64,000 nt of DNA from Macrostomum hystrix (taxonomy: Eukaryota; Platyhelminthes; Macrostomidae): contig CATNEN010000038.1 of the NCBI GenBank assembly GCA_950097015.1, positions 9,868,001 through 9,932,000 of the forward strand. The letters run 5' to 3'. The stretch's first letter is position 1. Each line of letters begins with the position of its first letter. Shown piece by piece: positions 21,383-36,300 of the stretch. The translations under genes were made by a program, and so were the position numbers. The notes beneath the pieces are model-generated. The model searched no databases and was not told the origin of the DNA. It saw only the letters and a program-made list of their open reading frames with translations.

Positions 21383-24300
21383 CTGAAATATTAATAACGG
21401 TTTATGCCTTAATTAATCTGCCATTTTAATTGTTTATGCCTTAATTGGTAGCATCAACTGCTATCAAATCTACTAACCTGACATCTACTTTCCTATCTTC
21501 CATCGACTCTTTTAATCTACCATCTACTCTCCTAATCTGCGTCTACTCTCATAATCTGCCATCTACTCTCCTAATCTACCATCTACTCGCCTAATCTGCA
21601 TCTACTCTCCTAATCTGCATCTACTCTCCTAATCTGCCATCTACTCTCCTCATCTGCATCTACTCTCCTAATCTGCCATCTACTCTCCTAATCTGCATCT
21701 ACTCTCCTAATCTGCATCTACTCTCCTAATCTGCATCTACTCTCCTAATCTACATCTACTCTCCTAATCTGCATCTACTCTCCTAATCTGCCATCTACTC
21801 TCCTAATCTGCCATCTACTCTCCTAATCTGCCATCTACTCTCCTAATCTGCCATCTAACTCTCCTAATCTGCATCTACTCTCCTAATCTGCCATCTACTC
21901 TCCTAATCTGCCATCTATTCTCCTAATCTGCCATCTACTCTCCTAATCAGTTGTCTACTCACCTAATTAGCTATGCAATTTCCTAATTCTGCACTAATTT
22001 TTATCTGTGACATTAAAATCTGATTCAAAAGTGCGGCATTTTCTGAAAGAGGAAGCCCAATATTTTATGAAGTTTAATTCCTAATTTAATAGCCATTTCA
22101 AAACCAGAAAGCCATTTCTACTCTCTCAAAAGAAAAATGCAAGAAAGATTGACAGGCAAATTAATAAAGAAGTCATTAATAAAATAGTCCACCAACTAAG
22201 AAAATGAAGGCGACGAGAGGCCTCCGCGGACAAGAATGTCCTCACCTTAAAAATAGACAGCGATGAGATATGCTGTGACAGCCTGGAAGGAATTAATAAT
22301 TGGCCTGACGACAGAGCGGAACCCCGCCGGGGATCGGAATGTGATTAGGAGGCCGAGGTAAGGGTATGGGGATCAATTAGTGATGAGGAGAGGGATCGAG
22401 GCCAATGCACAGATAGCCAGATTGGATGCCAGTTAATATCATGGGAAGAATTTGTCACGGTAAGGTTAGTTGGCCACAGGAGAGATTAGGCAGAGCGGGC
22501 AGCAGCAGCAGCAGTAGCAGCAGCAGCAGCATGTGTGCGCCAGATCTAGGGCCTGCGCAAGCCCCTCAAGCCTCCTCTCTCGGCAGTATGAGCGCATTTT
22601 TCATCCTGATTGGGAGAGCTAGTTTTTACTATTGGGGAGGAAAATAATTCTTAGTAAATTGGCAGGCAATTTCAAGTCAGAATAAGATGGGATGGCCAAT
22701 GATATTTTATCTAATCTTATTTTGAAAATGAAAAAAGTCACCTGATAGACACATCTGTTAGTCACATGGTAACCTGTTAGACACATGGTAACCTGTTAGA
22801 CACAAGGTCGCCTGTTAGACACATGGTAACCTGTTAGACACATGGTAACCTGTTAGACACAAGGTGACCTGTTAGACACATGGTAACCTGTTAGACACAT
22901 GGTAACCTGTTAGACACATGGTAACCTGTTAGACACATGGTAACCTGTTAGACACAAGGTCGCCTGTTAGACACATGGTAACCTGTTAGACACATGGTAA
23001 CCTGTTAGACACAAGGTCGCCTGTTAGACACATGGCAACCTGTTAGACACATGGTAACCTGTTAGACACAAGGTCGCCTGTTAGACACATGGTAACCTGT
23101 TAGACACATGGTAAACTGTTAGACACAAGGTCGCCTGTTAGACACATGGTAACCTGTTAGACACATGGTAACCTGTTAGACACATGGTAACCTGTTAGAC
23201 ACATGGTAACCTGTTAGACACATGGTAACCTGTTAGACACATGGTAACCTGTTAGACACATGGTAACCTGTTAGACACAAGGTCGCCTGTTAGACACATG
23301 GTAACCTGTTAGACACATGGTAACCTGTTAGACACATGGTAACCTGTTAGACACATGGTAACCTGTTAGACACATGGTGACCTGTTAGACACATGGTGAC
23401 CTGTTAGACACATGGTGACCTGTTAGACACATGGTGACCTGTTAGACACATGTTCACCCATACATCTTTAATATCAAGCTCAAAGTCGGCTCACTTTTTC
23501 TTCCCCTTGGAGGCGCCGGCGGCCGAATTGTTTCCGACGAGTCCCGGCGCGGCGGCAGCGGCCGTCAACAAATTGTCGTCAAGAGCGTGCAAAGTCGCCG
23601 AAGCTGACGATGACGAGAAGTCCTGAAGAAAAGCTTCGCCGCCAGCGGCAGCCACCGGATTCTGCAGCAGCTTGAGAAAGTCGGCCTGCTGCTGCTGCAT
23701 GGAGGCCAGCTCCGTTACCCACTGCTGCCAGACAGCCGGGGAGCCGGCCTCGAACACGAATGTGGCCACGGCGCCCGGCGTCGCGTCGGTGATGGCGAAG
23801 AGAAGCTGGGCAGCAGCGGAGTCGCCGCCGCCGCTAGGTGGCGCCTGCTGCTGCTGCTGCTCGCCATCGGAGCTGCTGACGTAGACGGAGTGGAAGCGCA
23901 TGTTGTTGACCTTGACCTTGCCGCGGTACAGGTACACAGTCTGCAGCGCGGAGGCGTCAGTCAGCTGAAGGACGCTCTGCCGGCTAAATCGCTGCTGCAG
24001 GTTCGGCGTGCCGCCGCCGCCGGAGGACTTTGGCTCCGTGACCAGCATCATCTGGTCGAATAGGAACACCTTGCGCTGATCGAATCTCAGCTGGCTGGGG
24101 CTGGGATTGGCTGCCGGGTTGTACAGGTGGCCAGGCAGGTTGCACACTCCAAGCAGAGCCTTGCAGCGCATCTGGCCCAGAGCGGTGACCCTAATGCCCG
24201 GCTCCAGGTTGTCAATCCGCGAGGCCTCCATAATGCTCTCGGTCTTCAGCGGCAGGTCCCGCATCAGGCGGTGCATCCGCTCCCATGCGGCCATGGAGGG

Positions 24301-27300
24301 CCCAGTCAGGCCGTCCTTGCGGGCCTTGTCAACTATGACGCTGACTAGCAGGCTGTAGCGCATGCAGCGCTGCACGGGACTCATGAGGTGCGAGTTCATG
24401 TCCTCCTTGTCGCGGAGGGACAGCCTGGCCTGCTCAAAGTAGTCCCTGTGCTGCTCGCAGGCGATGTGCTGCGCCTTGCGATGATTCTCGCAATACTTCG
24501 AGTACCAGCTGGTGAGGTGGCGCTCCTTGGCAATGAAGGCGCCGGCCACGCTGTCCATGCCGGTGTTGTCGAAGGCCTGCCTGACCCGGGCCAGCAGCTC
24601 GCGGTGACCGTCCAGCAGGCGCAGCCAGTTGCCCCAGACCAGGCGCCATTTTTCGCGCAAATCGGCCGGCGGTGGCGGCAGCTGCTGCTGCTGTTGCTGA
24701 TCCAGGGCCGGAGCGTCCTTCAGCGGAATGTAGTGGGTGGCCACGTACTGCAGCTTCTTCACGTAGCTCTCCTCCGAGTCAATCAGCTCTAAGATGGCGT
24801 GCCGCCGGCGCTCGCTTCCCGCGGTGGCAGTTTCCACAGCGGCCGCTGACTGTTCGTCACCGTCTCGCCGTCCGTCTCCATCGCCGCTGCCGCTGCCACT
24901 GAAGCTTCCGTCGTCTCCACCGTAGCCGTTCACTTTTTCCTGTTCATTGCCGGCGAGATCTACGTTATTTTGGCTGGCACTGTCGTTCCCACTGGCGCTG
25001 CCGGCCCCGCTGACTGTGTCAGCATCCAGAGGCTCCGCAGGACCGCCGCTTCCGCCTCCGCTGCTCTTGCCACGATCCGACGATCTGGTTGCCGGCGGTG
25101 GCGGAGTTTCCGACGAACAGGACGAGCAGTCGCCATTGTTGCCTGCAGGCCCGCCGCCGCCGCTGGTGCCACCGGCTCCGCCACCGCGCCGGCCGTCACA
25201 GTCAGAGTCATCGCACTCGGTCTCTCCCTCATCTTCTTCCTCTTCCTCGGCCGCTCCGTCCTCGTCTTCCTCCACGAGGTCCTGGTAGCAGCGGCCCTCC
25301 ACAATGGCCTGACCCAGGTCCGTCTCCGTGTCATCGGCTTCGTTATCCAGTGCGGGCAGATCCTGGAGAGCCTCCATCGGTGGTGGCAGCTCCAGCTCCA
25401 CGGACTCTTCGCTGACGTTGTCAAGTAGGGCTTCCTTGACAGCCAGCTGCTGCGCCGTCTGCTGTTGAGCAGTCGGAGCGGAAGCAGCCTGCTGTTGCTG
25501 AGGCAGTGCCGGCTGCTGCTGCAGCTGCTGGGCCTTTTGAGCGGCCGCCAGCTTCTTGGGCAGGGCGGCGGCCACTTCCAATAGTTCGGACTTGGAAGAA
25601 CGCCGAAACGGCTTCTTAGTCTTGGGCAGCCACTTGCGAAACGATGTGCGAGATTGCTGCTGCTGCTGCTGCTGCCGCGGCTGTTGTTGAGTCTTGCGCA
25701 GGATGCTAGCAGGCAGTTGACCTTCAGTATTATCGCCAAGAAGCCGGACTGCAGCCATCTCGTTCGGCAGGAGTTCAATGAGCTCGCAGAGCTGTCCGGC
25801 CGACACTGAGATCTCGCCGGGCCTGGCCGCCTGGTAGTCCTCTTGCACCGCGCACTCCACAGGCGCACCCATGCTGCTGTCCGAGGACTTGCTGCCAGTG
25901 GACAGCGAGTTGCGCGGGTAGAGAGTCGGCATGCCGCAGAACTTATCCTGGATGGCCTCGCGCATTAGATTCACCCACTGCTGCTTGGTCTCGAGACAGT
26001 TGGCCTTCAGCGTGAAGCGGTACTCGTCCCGTATCGGAGCGCCGGCCGGCCACATGCCGAACTTGCACGGATCGCTGTCAACCTGCTCGGTTATGGAACA
26101 GTTGGACAGGGTGAATTTCTGCTTAAACTGGTAGCGGGTCTTCGTGCCGCTGACGTAGCCGCCTCCGCCGCCGCCGCTGTCGGAGTCACTGGCGGCCACC
26201 TCCTTGGCGAATACAATGCAGAGGTCGAATAGGAATACGTGGCGATCGCGACCCTTCCTGATCAGCTGTCGCGGCTCCCAGACAACGAAGGCGTCGTGCA
26301 GCAGGACGTCGCCGAAGCGGGCAAGACGATCGCCATCCGGTAGGCCGTCTAGCATGCTGAGATGTAAAGCGTCGTTGGCCTTCTTGGGCACGGCAATCAT
26401 AGCGTCCAGGCCCTCCTGGATTTCGCTGGTTGAGGCCGGCTCACAGTTATCCAGCAGGTCCTTCAGTAGCAGTTGGTATTTGGTGATGCGCTGAACAGGC
26501 TTGATCAGGTAGCTCTGTAGCGGCCCGTTGATGCTCAGGCGGGCCTGCACCTCCTCGAAGAAGCTGCCGGCCTGCATCAGCGAGTACATTTTAGTGTGGG
26601 TCATCATTAAACTCTACAATTGTCATTGTACCTTAAAATATCTGTTCAGGTCATTGTGGGGTCATATAAATCCTCACTGTGGGTCATCAAACTCTACAGT
26701 AGGCCATTGTTCGTCAACCCTATAGTAGGTCAATGTGGGTCAACCCTACAGTAGGTCATTGTGGGTCAACCCTACAGTAGGTCATTGTGGGTCAACCCTA
26801 CAGTAGGTCATTGTGGGTCAACCCTACAGTAGATCATTGTGGGTCAACCCTACAGTAGGTCATTGTGGGTCAACCCTACAGTGGGTCATTGTGGGTCATC
26901 TCTATAGTAGGTCATTGTGGGTCATCTCTACAGTAGGTTAATGTGGGTCACCCCTGAAGTAGGTCATTGTAGATCAAACATATCCCTACAGTAGGTCATA
27001 TATATTCCTAGAATAGGTCATTGCTGGTCATATATTTCCCTAAAGCAGGTCATCGTGGGTCGTATGTATCCGCACCCACTCCCACGCACCTGTGCGATGA
27101 GCAGCTCAGCGGAGTCGGATTTGTTGACGCAGTACTCAACGTAGAGTGCGGCCAGCTGCTTGCCGAAGCTCACAAAGCAGTGCCCGGTATCCTCCGGCAG
27201 GAAGCTGCTCGCGTATTTCTCCAGCTCGCCAAGGAAGGTTCCGCTGTGAAACTCGTAGATGGCTTCGATGTTGCCGAATATGATGGCCTCCTTGCCCACA

Positions 27301-30300
27301 ATGCCAGGCGGGGTCTGGGGAAGGATTGGGAGAAGCATTGGCTGCATATGAGCACTCTAAGCTCACCTAGAGCCTGACTAGTGCAGTAGCAACAGCAGCA
27401 GCAGCAGCTGATGGGGCTGAGTAAACACGGGAGATTAAATAGATAGGGATGCCACTCGCCCCGGCTCATTGGCTAGGACGAGCCATCCCGTCAAATCCCA
27501 TCCCGTTCCATCTAGCCGCAAATTTCGATTCCCAGAAAGCTAAAAGTCTGAGCGGTGAGCAAATACGCAACACTTTGCACCCTGCGTGTGTCTGGGCCGA
27601 ACTGCCTCATACGCATATATTGCTTATGCATATTATGCGAGTAAGCGAGACAGACGGGCGGCAGTCAAAACAGGGCTTGACTGCTTTTTAGGCTTTTAAG
27701 TAAACATGCGGCTTATAGGGAATAATGTTTACGGCCAGCGGCCAGATATTTATTACGAATGCGAGTGAGCCTGGCAAAATTGAGACGAACCAAATCTAGA
27801 AAACACTCACTATGCGAGCCGGCATAGCGCAATGTGGCATGGATAATAGATAAACCCACAAAACAGCTGTTATAAACGAATAGTTAGGATAAACTCAGAC
27901 AAGCACTAGGAAAAAAACCCCAAAACAGCAGGGATAAACCCCCAAAACAGCAGGGATAAACCCCCAAAAACAGCAGGGATAAACCCCCAAAACAGCAGGG
28001 ATAAACCCCCAAAGCAGCAGGGATAAATCCCCAAAACAGCAGGGATAAACCCCCAAAACAGCAGGGATAAACCCCTAAAACAGCAGGGATAAACCCCCAA
28101 AAACAGCAGGGATAAACCCCTAAAAACAGCAGGGATAAACCCCCAAAACAGCAGGGATAAACCCCCAAAACAGCAGGGATAAACCCCCAAAAACAGCAGG
28201 GATAAACCCCCAAAACAGCAGGGATAAACCCCTAAAACAGCAGGGATAAACCCCCAAAAACAGCAGGGATAAACCCCCAAAACAGCAAGGATAAATCCCC
28301 AAAACAGCAGGGATAAACCCCCAAAACAGCAAGGATAAATCCCCAAAACAGCAGGGATAAACCCCCAAAAACAGCAGGTATAAAGCATCAACAAACATTA
28401 GGGATTAACCCCACTAAACTGTACAAATAAACCTTACTAATCTGTACCAAATAAACCCCAACAAACTATCAGGAAAAACCCGACCAAACTGTGAATATAA
28501 ACGCCGATATGTACGGACAAAACCCAAAACCAAACTGTACGTATAAATGCCACGAAACTGTACGCATAAACCCCATTAAATTGTGGGAATAAATCCCACC
28601 TATATGTATGTATAAACCCCACCTAACTTTACGGATAAACCCCACGAAACTGTACGGATAAACCTCACCGAACTGTACGGATAAACCTAAAAAACGGGCA
28701 GGTTTTATTCCTAATCAACCAGAGCAGGGATTAACCACAACATACCATGCGGATAAAATAAAAATGCAGGAATAAACCTTAACTAAATTGTAGAATACAC
28801 CTTATTAAACAAAACAAATACGTATGATCTAATAACTAGGACCAATCCTATGAAACAACATTAAAAATCAGTGTAAACATCAGCCCTAGAAGTGCAAACC
28901 TGTAGGCCAGCGGGCGGCGAGAACATGGCGGCCTTGTACTGCGTGATGCAGGTGTTCAGATCTTTGACATAAACCCGCTCGGTGTTGATGAGCTCATTGA
29001 GAATGTAGCGCCTTTTCTTGTCCCCGGCCAGCTGTCTCTGCTCTGCCTTCGGGTCCTGCAGCGAGCCGATGCCGCTGCTGCCGCCCGAAGCCGCTGAGTT
29101 CACGCTGCTGACGGAGCCGATGCCGGAGGAGGCCCGGTCCTGCTGCTGCTTCTGCTCGGCAGAATCCAGGCCCAGTAGCTGTCGCAGCTGTTTAGCCAGC
29201 GGCACGTAGCGATCGAACTGCAACACCAGCTGGCCAATCTGCTTGCAGTGCGGATGGGAATTGCGGGCGAATGACGCAGCGATGCCGTACAGCATCTCCA
29301 CCTTCTGCGCCGTGTCCTGCGGCACAGCCGAGGGGCCGGAGCAGGGCGTCAGGAGCGTCAGCAGCTGCTGAGCGGAGGCCTCGAAGGTGACAAACTGTTG
29401 GCAGAGGTCGATGACGCGTTTTCGTTGAGTCCAGGACTCCAGAACCTGGCTCTCGGCCTGGGTGAGCTGGTCCTGCCCGCTGACCACCAGGGCTTCAACT
29501 GAACCGGCGTGCTGGCCGCCGCTGCGGTGCAGGTACTTCATGAAGGCCTCGGAGGTGCGCCGGGCGAAACGGCAGCCGCGCAGGAATGCGTCCTTTTGCA
29601 CGGCGTGTTTCTGGGCTCGCTCGGCAATCTGCTGGACCCGGTCTGGCCCCGGAAGAGCTGAGCAGGCGTCCTCCGAGCGGCTGTAGTCCTTCTGCAGGTC
29701 GCCAAGCACCGATGACACCTGGCAGGAGATTAACCATGTAACGAGAGTGGATTATCTGTCTGAAGATTATCTACATGAAAAGGATTATAGAAATTTAACT
29801 TCATTGAAAGTGCAAGACTGATTAAAGTTATCCTTATCCATGTGATTATCTGTGTTATAAGGGATGTATTATAAATATTATACGATCTTAATATATTCAT
29901 GAGTTCATAGGGGGTGAGTGGCAGAGCTCGATCCCGCGGCGATGCCATTTTCATTTTAAGCACAGCCGAGAGAAGGCTTGCATTGTGTAAGTATACACTG
30001 CCTGACGATGAGCAAGTCAGGGCAGATGTACACACGTGTGTGCGTGTGTGCTCAGGAGCCAGCGAAATGGACAGAATTGCCTCCTCGCTGGCTGTGGGTC
30101 ACCAAATGAAGTGCCATTGCATGCAGCCCTATTGCAATCATTACTATAGCTTTTATCTACCCGTACAAATACATGAATGGGATAATTAATGTGAAGTCAA
30201 TATGAAGGAGATATGACTCTGAATGTAAACCTGCAAGGGGGATTATTAATTGAAATATTTTCTGGAACAAAAATTATGAAGGGAGACCAAGTTATCTGCG

Positions 30301-33300
30301 TAAATTTACTTTACCAAATTTTAAACAAACACCATAGAATACTGACGCTTAAAGAACCGACTTGACCCTGAGATTCTTTTCTAGAGGTCTAACACACTAT
30401 CTATAGCGGGTACTCGGTAACCAGATACTCAGCTGGTGGTGGGGGGAAGGCGGGGCGGATGTTTGAGCAGCTTGTCGCCCTAACCGTTACGTCTAGCCGG
30501 GAAGAAGCAAACACTGAAAATGTCAAGCCAATGGCTCAGTTTGATTTCAGTTTCGGGATTTATTAGCACAACTTTAGCAGCCTGGTCAAACATTCTCCAA
30601 ATCAATGTAAAAAAGAGCTAACAAAACAAAACCGCTTTAGAACCAGCCTACTTATAGTAGAAATATATGTTAAAATTATAGTTATTTTACCAGATGGCAA
30701 AAAGGAAACTGTTTGTGTCACCTGATCGACTGCGATGAACCAGTTAAGCGCGGCGTTGATGAGTTTGGAACGCTCCTCGGCAGCATTGAGCAGTCTAGAC
30801 CAGCGCACCTGCAGACTGTGCTCCAGTTCGCGCACATCAGAACACCTGGCGTGATCAGATTTCACCTGTTCCAACTTGGTCACTAAAACGTACGCAGATG
30901 TATAGGTGCGCTCGAGGGCTTCGCGGAATTTGTCGTGATCGCGTTTTAATTGCTCGGCCTCGGTGTGATTGTGCGGCAGCTTCGTGGCCGATGCGGCCAG
31001 CATTGCATCACCATTGCCAATCCACTGGATTATTTGGCGACCTGCGGGCCACAGTTTAACCAATCGGAGCTTGGGGATTTGGGTTGGTGAAAATCAGTCA
31101 GGCTGAATGTACACTTGGGGCAGGAGTTGTAGACCAGGGTCAGTGTGAATGTAAATTGGGGGGGGCAGTAGTTTGATGCTAGTGTCAGGGTGAATGTACA
31201 TTGGGGAGGGCAGTAGTTTGATGCAAGTGTCAGGGTGAATGTAAACTGGGGGCGGGAGATGCAGGCCAGAGGAATGTACACTGGGGGCAGGAGTTTTAGG
31301 CTTGTCAGGGTGAATGTACACTGGGGGCAGGAGTTTTAGGCTTGTCAGGGTGAATGTACACTGGGGGCAGGAGTTTTAGGCTAGTCAGGGTGAATGTACA
31401 CTGGGGGCAGGAGTTTTAGGCTTGACAGGGTGAATGTACACTGGGGGCAGGAGTTTTAGGCTAGTCAGGGTGAATGTACACTGGGGGCAGGAGTTTTAGG
31501 CTAGAATCAGGTTGAATGAAAACTGGGGGGCAGGAGTTGCAGGTCAGTCAGGATGAATGTACACTGAGCAAAGGGGAAGTGAAGGGTGATGGAATCTGAT
31601 TACAATAATTGCGCTAAGTGCACAGGAGACTAACCTTCAGCCTCCAGCTGGCGCCACTCCAACTCGGCGCTAAGCCCGGCTCGCCGCTCCTCAACATCCT
31701 GCGCCTGACCGTCCAGCTCGGTGAGCAGTCGCTGCAGCCGACCCAAGGCGTCCTCTTCGTCCGTAATGTGAAAATCGATGCCAACAGTTTCGAAAACGTT
31801 AATTAGTTCGCCACCTTTGAGCAGGACCTCTTCGGCTCGTTTAACCGCCTGGATGTGCTCAGCGATACTGTGCTCAAGCTCTTCCGGGCGCATGTCGGCC
31901 GGCTGGGTTGGCAACTGAGCGGGTAGGCGGGCTAGTACGGACTGAGCGTTCTCCCAGTCTTCCTCGAACAGCTGCAGCTGCTGACAGAGGTCCAGACGTA
32001 GGCGGTGATGATCGGCCACCTCCAGAGCGGTGGTCACCTCGGCAGTCACCTGTTTAGAATGAATGGAGTGAGAATAGGATTCTAATGACAGAATCAGCTA
32101 GTGAAAAGCACGACAGTCTAATAATAATAGGACTTCAAAACTCACCTGACTTAAAACATTTTTAATATAGGTATCTTCGTCGGGATCCAGCGACAGGTTG
32201 AGTAGGTAGGCGCCCTCGTCGCTGAGCTGGGCATAGCTGGTGTGCGCCAGCTGCAGGCTGTCGGCGTGCGCCGCGATGGCCTTCTCCAGCTCTATAGGCT
32301 CTAGCTGGGGACATTTTTCCTGGGGATGGGAGGCGATTCGGAGGTGAGAATACATCTCAAGTGACGAAGCCAGTCTCCAAGTGAGGAATATGAGACTCGA
32401 CGTGACGGAAACCAGAATCCACCTGAGGGAAAGGAGACTACCTGAGGAAAATGAGACAACCTGAGGGGAATGAGACTACCTGAGGGGAATGAGACTACCT
32501 GAGGGAAATGAGACTACCTGAGGGCAATGAGTCTACCTGAGGGGAATGAGACTACCTGAGGGAAATGAGACTACCTGAGGGAGATAAGAATCCACCTGAG
32601 GAAACTAAAATGCACAATAGGAAAATGAGACTCTACCTGAGGAAAATGAGACTCTACCTGGAACAAAAATTTACCAGACGAAACGAAAATCCCCACGACG
32701 AGAATCTACCTGAAAATGAGACTCCACTTGAAGTGAATGTCCTAAAGACACTGATTAGAAGGCAGCTCACCTGCGAGCTGGCGGTCTTAAGCCGGCTGAC
32801 GAACTCCAGCAGCTCCCTAGTTCTATGGTAAAATCCGGCAGCCACATCCAGGGCCTCGCGCCGATTGGACATGGCCCGGGTGAAACTGTCGATTCGCCGT
32901 TTCAAAGTCTCGGCGTCGCTTAGCAAGCCGTCGTTGTCTAGCTCCGGCGAGGGCGCCAGATCGTCCACGGCCCTGATAAGCTTATCAGCATTTACTATAG
33001 TGTTGTTAGCCACCTGCTCAAACTGCATGTGAGCATTGTAGAGAGTCTCAGCCCTGGCTAAAGACTTGCCAACAAAGACCTGCTTGGCCAGGAACGGGTC
33101 GCCGTGCTCGCTAAGCCAGGCCAGCACCTGGGCGCAGTCCTGCTTGAAGTGAAGCGCAGAGAGGCGGTGGAACAGGTGCTTCTTACGCTCGCCGCCGGCG
33201 GCCTCCAGGCATCGGTGAGAGTGCAACAGGCGGTGGATGAGGCTCAGGCAGTGCTGCCTGCTGGTCTCAAAGTTGATCTCCGCAACCAGAGCATTTGGCG

Positions 33301-36300
33301 CAGGCGTCTGCAAGTGGGTGATGATGGCCTTGCCAGCGAAGCAGGCCTCATTGTAGGCGGCCTGCTCCTGCTCCCACACTGCCTGGGCGGTGGCCAGGTG
33401 AACTTCGACCTCCTCGATAGCCCGGCAGCGGTCAGCCATCTGCAGCCGGTCCAGCTGGTAGTTCCAATGATCCACACGGCTCAGGTACTCCTCGGTGCGG
33501 TGATGGAAGCAGTAGCTCAGGTCCAGCACCTTGGAGCGGTCTGCTAGCACAGTGAGCACGGCCTGCCAGTCCAATGTGAGCTCCCGGGACCGCATAGTCA
33601 TCTCCTTGCCTGCGTAGTGCCCGGACTCGTAGAGCTTCTCGGCCACAGCCTCCAGCTGGCGCATCTGGTCCTTGGCGCTGTCACAGTTGGCCAGGTAGGC
33701 CTTGTGGCTGTCAACCAGGGTCAGAACCTGGCAGGTGTAATGGCGATTGTATTAGACAGATAAAATATCAAGGCATTTTAGGATCTGAGTTTCTAGGGAT
33801 CTGGGGTTCTGGGAATCTGGAGTTTCTGGGATTCAAGGTTTTGGGCATCTGAAGTTTTAGGGATCTGAGGGGGTGAGGAATGGGGATAAGGATCTGAGGA
33901 TTCAAGGATATGAGAATCTGGGGATCTAGGGATCGGAGTATGAGGGGATCAGAGCATGAGGGGATCAGATTATGTGGGGATCGGAGTATGAGGGGATCAG
34001 AGCATGAGGGGATCAGAGTATGTGGGGATCGGAGTATGGCGGATCAGAGTATGAGGGGATCAGCCTGTGTGTGGATCGGAGTAAGCGGGGATCGGAGTAT
34101 GTGGAGATCGGAGTATGAGGGGATCAGAGCATAAGGGGATTAGAGTATGTGGGGACCGGAGTATGTGGGGATTGGAGTATGTGGGGATTTGAGTACGGGG
34201 GATCAGAGTATGAGGGGATCAGACTGTGTGTGAATCGGAGTAAGCGGGGATCGGAGTATGAGGGAGTTAGAGTATGTGGGGATCGGAGTATGTGGGGATT
34301 GAAGTATGTGGGGATTTGAGTATGGTCAGACTGAGGGGATCAGCCTGTGTGTAGATCGGATTAAGCGGGGATCGGAGTATGTGAGGATCAGAGGGGATCA
34401 GAGTAGGAGGGGATCGAAGTTTTTGCACTGGAATCTGAGGATCTGGAGGACCTGAGAATCTGTGGGATTCAAAGTTGTGGGGGATCTAAGGAACTAATGA
34501 TTGTTTAGGGAATAGGATCTTGCTAGGAACAATCAGGGGCAGGATAAAAAGCACACCTGGTCGGCGCTCTGCCCGATGTCGCCAAAGCAGCCTAATAGAA
34601 AGGTGCGCTGCTGGTGCATCCAGTTGGCCATGCGACCCACGTCCTCCTCGAACAGGCGCAGCTGATAGGCTTGCTCGTGCGCCACCCTAGTGGACTCCCA
34701 CTTGTCCACCAGATGGCTGCGGAGCTCGTACAGGTGATGAATGGCGTCAGTGACAGCCGGGGCCAGCTGCTGGAAGTCGGTGTTCATGCTCACCCAGCTG
34801 CTGCTCACTGATTCACCCTTCGAGCCGCAGCGGAGCCACTGGGCCAGGCGGGCCGCCTCAGCCTCCAGCGAGTGGACCGGCGCCTGCACCACCTGTCGGA
34901 ATGGGTAATTATTATAGGTAGGAAAAAATTTATTAGCCTACTATCAGTAGCGATACAAGAGTTATTGTAGAAAAAAACATCGATAGTTAAGTTCAGACGG
35001 CAAGTAGAATTAATGTTAACTTCACATTAATGTAGCGAACAGCTGATAATGTCGCTTAAGAAAACAGTAAAAAAGAGTGGAAAATGATATGTTTGTTGCA
35101 AAGTTTATTTCACGTGCTAAATTTTTATTTAGAGACAAAAAGTGCCGCCAAATATCAATGGTTGCTAGAATACAAGAAGCATGAAAGAATCCGAGCTGAC
35201 TTTAGTGCAAGAGAAAAATATTATCTAGCCAATGGTGTGAATATTTTCTATGAATATCGGCCAATGTATGGGCCAGGAAAATGGCCAATGTAAGGGCCTA
35301 TGGGCCAGGATAAGGGCCAAAGTAAGGGACTATGGGCCAGGATAAGGGCCAATGTAAGAGACAATGGGCCAGGATAAGGATCAATGTAAGGGACAATGGG
35401 CCAGGATAAGGATCTGTATTACGTGGGGTGATTAAGGCTGGGTGTGGCGCGCGCTCCCACAGTCCATGGACTGAACAGCCCAACGCAGCCTTTAGATGAC
35501 CCAATCGGGGCAAAGTGTAAAAAGCGATGATTAAATAAGGGCCACTGTATGGGACTCAACCAGCTCTGACCTTGTTCTTCTGAGCTCGATGCACCTCAAC
35601 CAGATGCCTGGCCTGCTGCAGCGTAGCCGGCGTGACACGGCTGTCCAATGCGTGGTACAGCTGGGTCAGCTTTTCAGACATGTCGTGCGACCTAAAGAAG
35701 AAATTTTCTAGGCGGCAGCGCAGTTCCACCCATTCGCGCGAGTCGAACGGCAGGCTGCCCTCGAATTCGGTAGTGAGCTGGGCCGGGTCAATGTCGGCAA
35801 ACAGGCCGTCAATGTTAACCAGCTTGATTTCGAAGTTGTACTTGCCGATGGCCATCTGAACCCGCTGCTTCTCTATGAAGCTCTCCGGCTTGATGATGTA
35901 TGTGATGTCCAGGGAGTCGGACAGAGTCTCGTCTAGCACCTGCGACACGGGTTTAAGTTTGGCAACTATAATTGGCTGGGTACGTCTGAGTTCTCAGTGT
36001 GATGGGTGAGTACAGAGGGCGAGGAAACATTGGGTAGGCGCATGAGTAGACAGGGTAGGCGCATGAGTAGACAGGGTGGGCGCATGAGTAGACAGGGTAG
36101 GCGCATCAGTAGACAGGGTAAGCGCATGAGTAGAGAGGGTAGGCGCATGAGTAGACAGGGTAGGCGCATCAGTAGACAGGGTAAGCGCATGAGTAGAGAG
36201 GGTAGGCGCATGAGTAGAGAGGGTAGGCGCATGAGTAGAGAGGGTAGGCGCATGAGTAGAGAGGGTAGGCGCATCAGTAGAAAGGGTAGGCGCATGAGTA

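Noticed and set aside
24960-25868. Open frames overlapping the TRIO DH-PH exon
   Set aside because: Out-of-frame shadows of a GC-rich coding exon.
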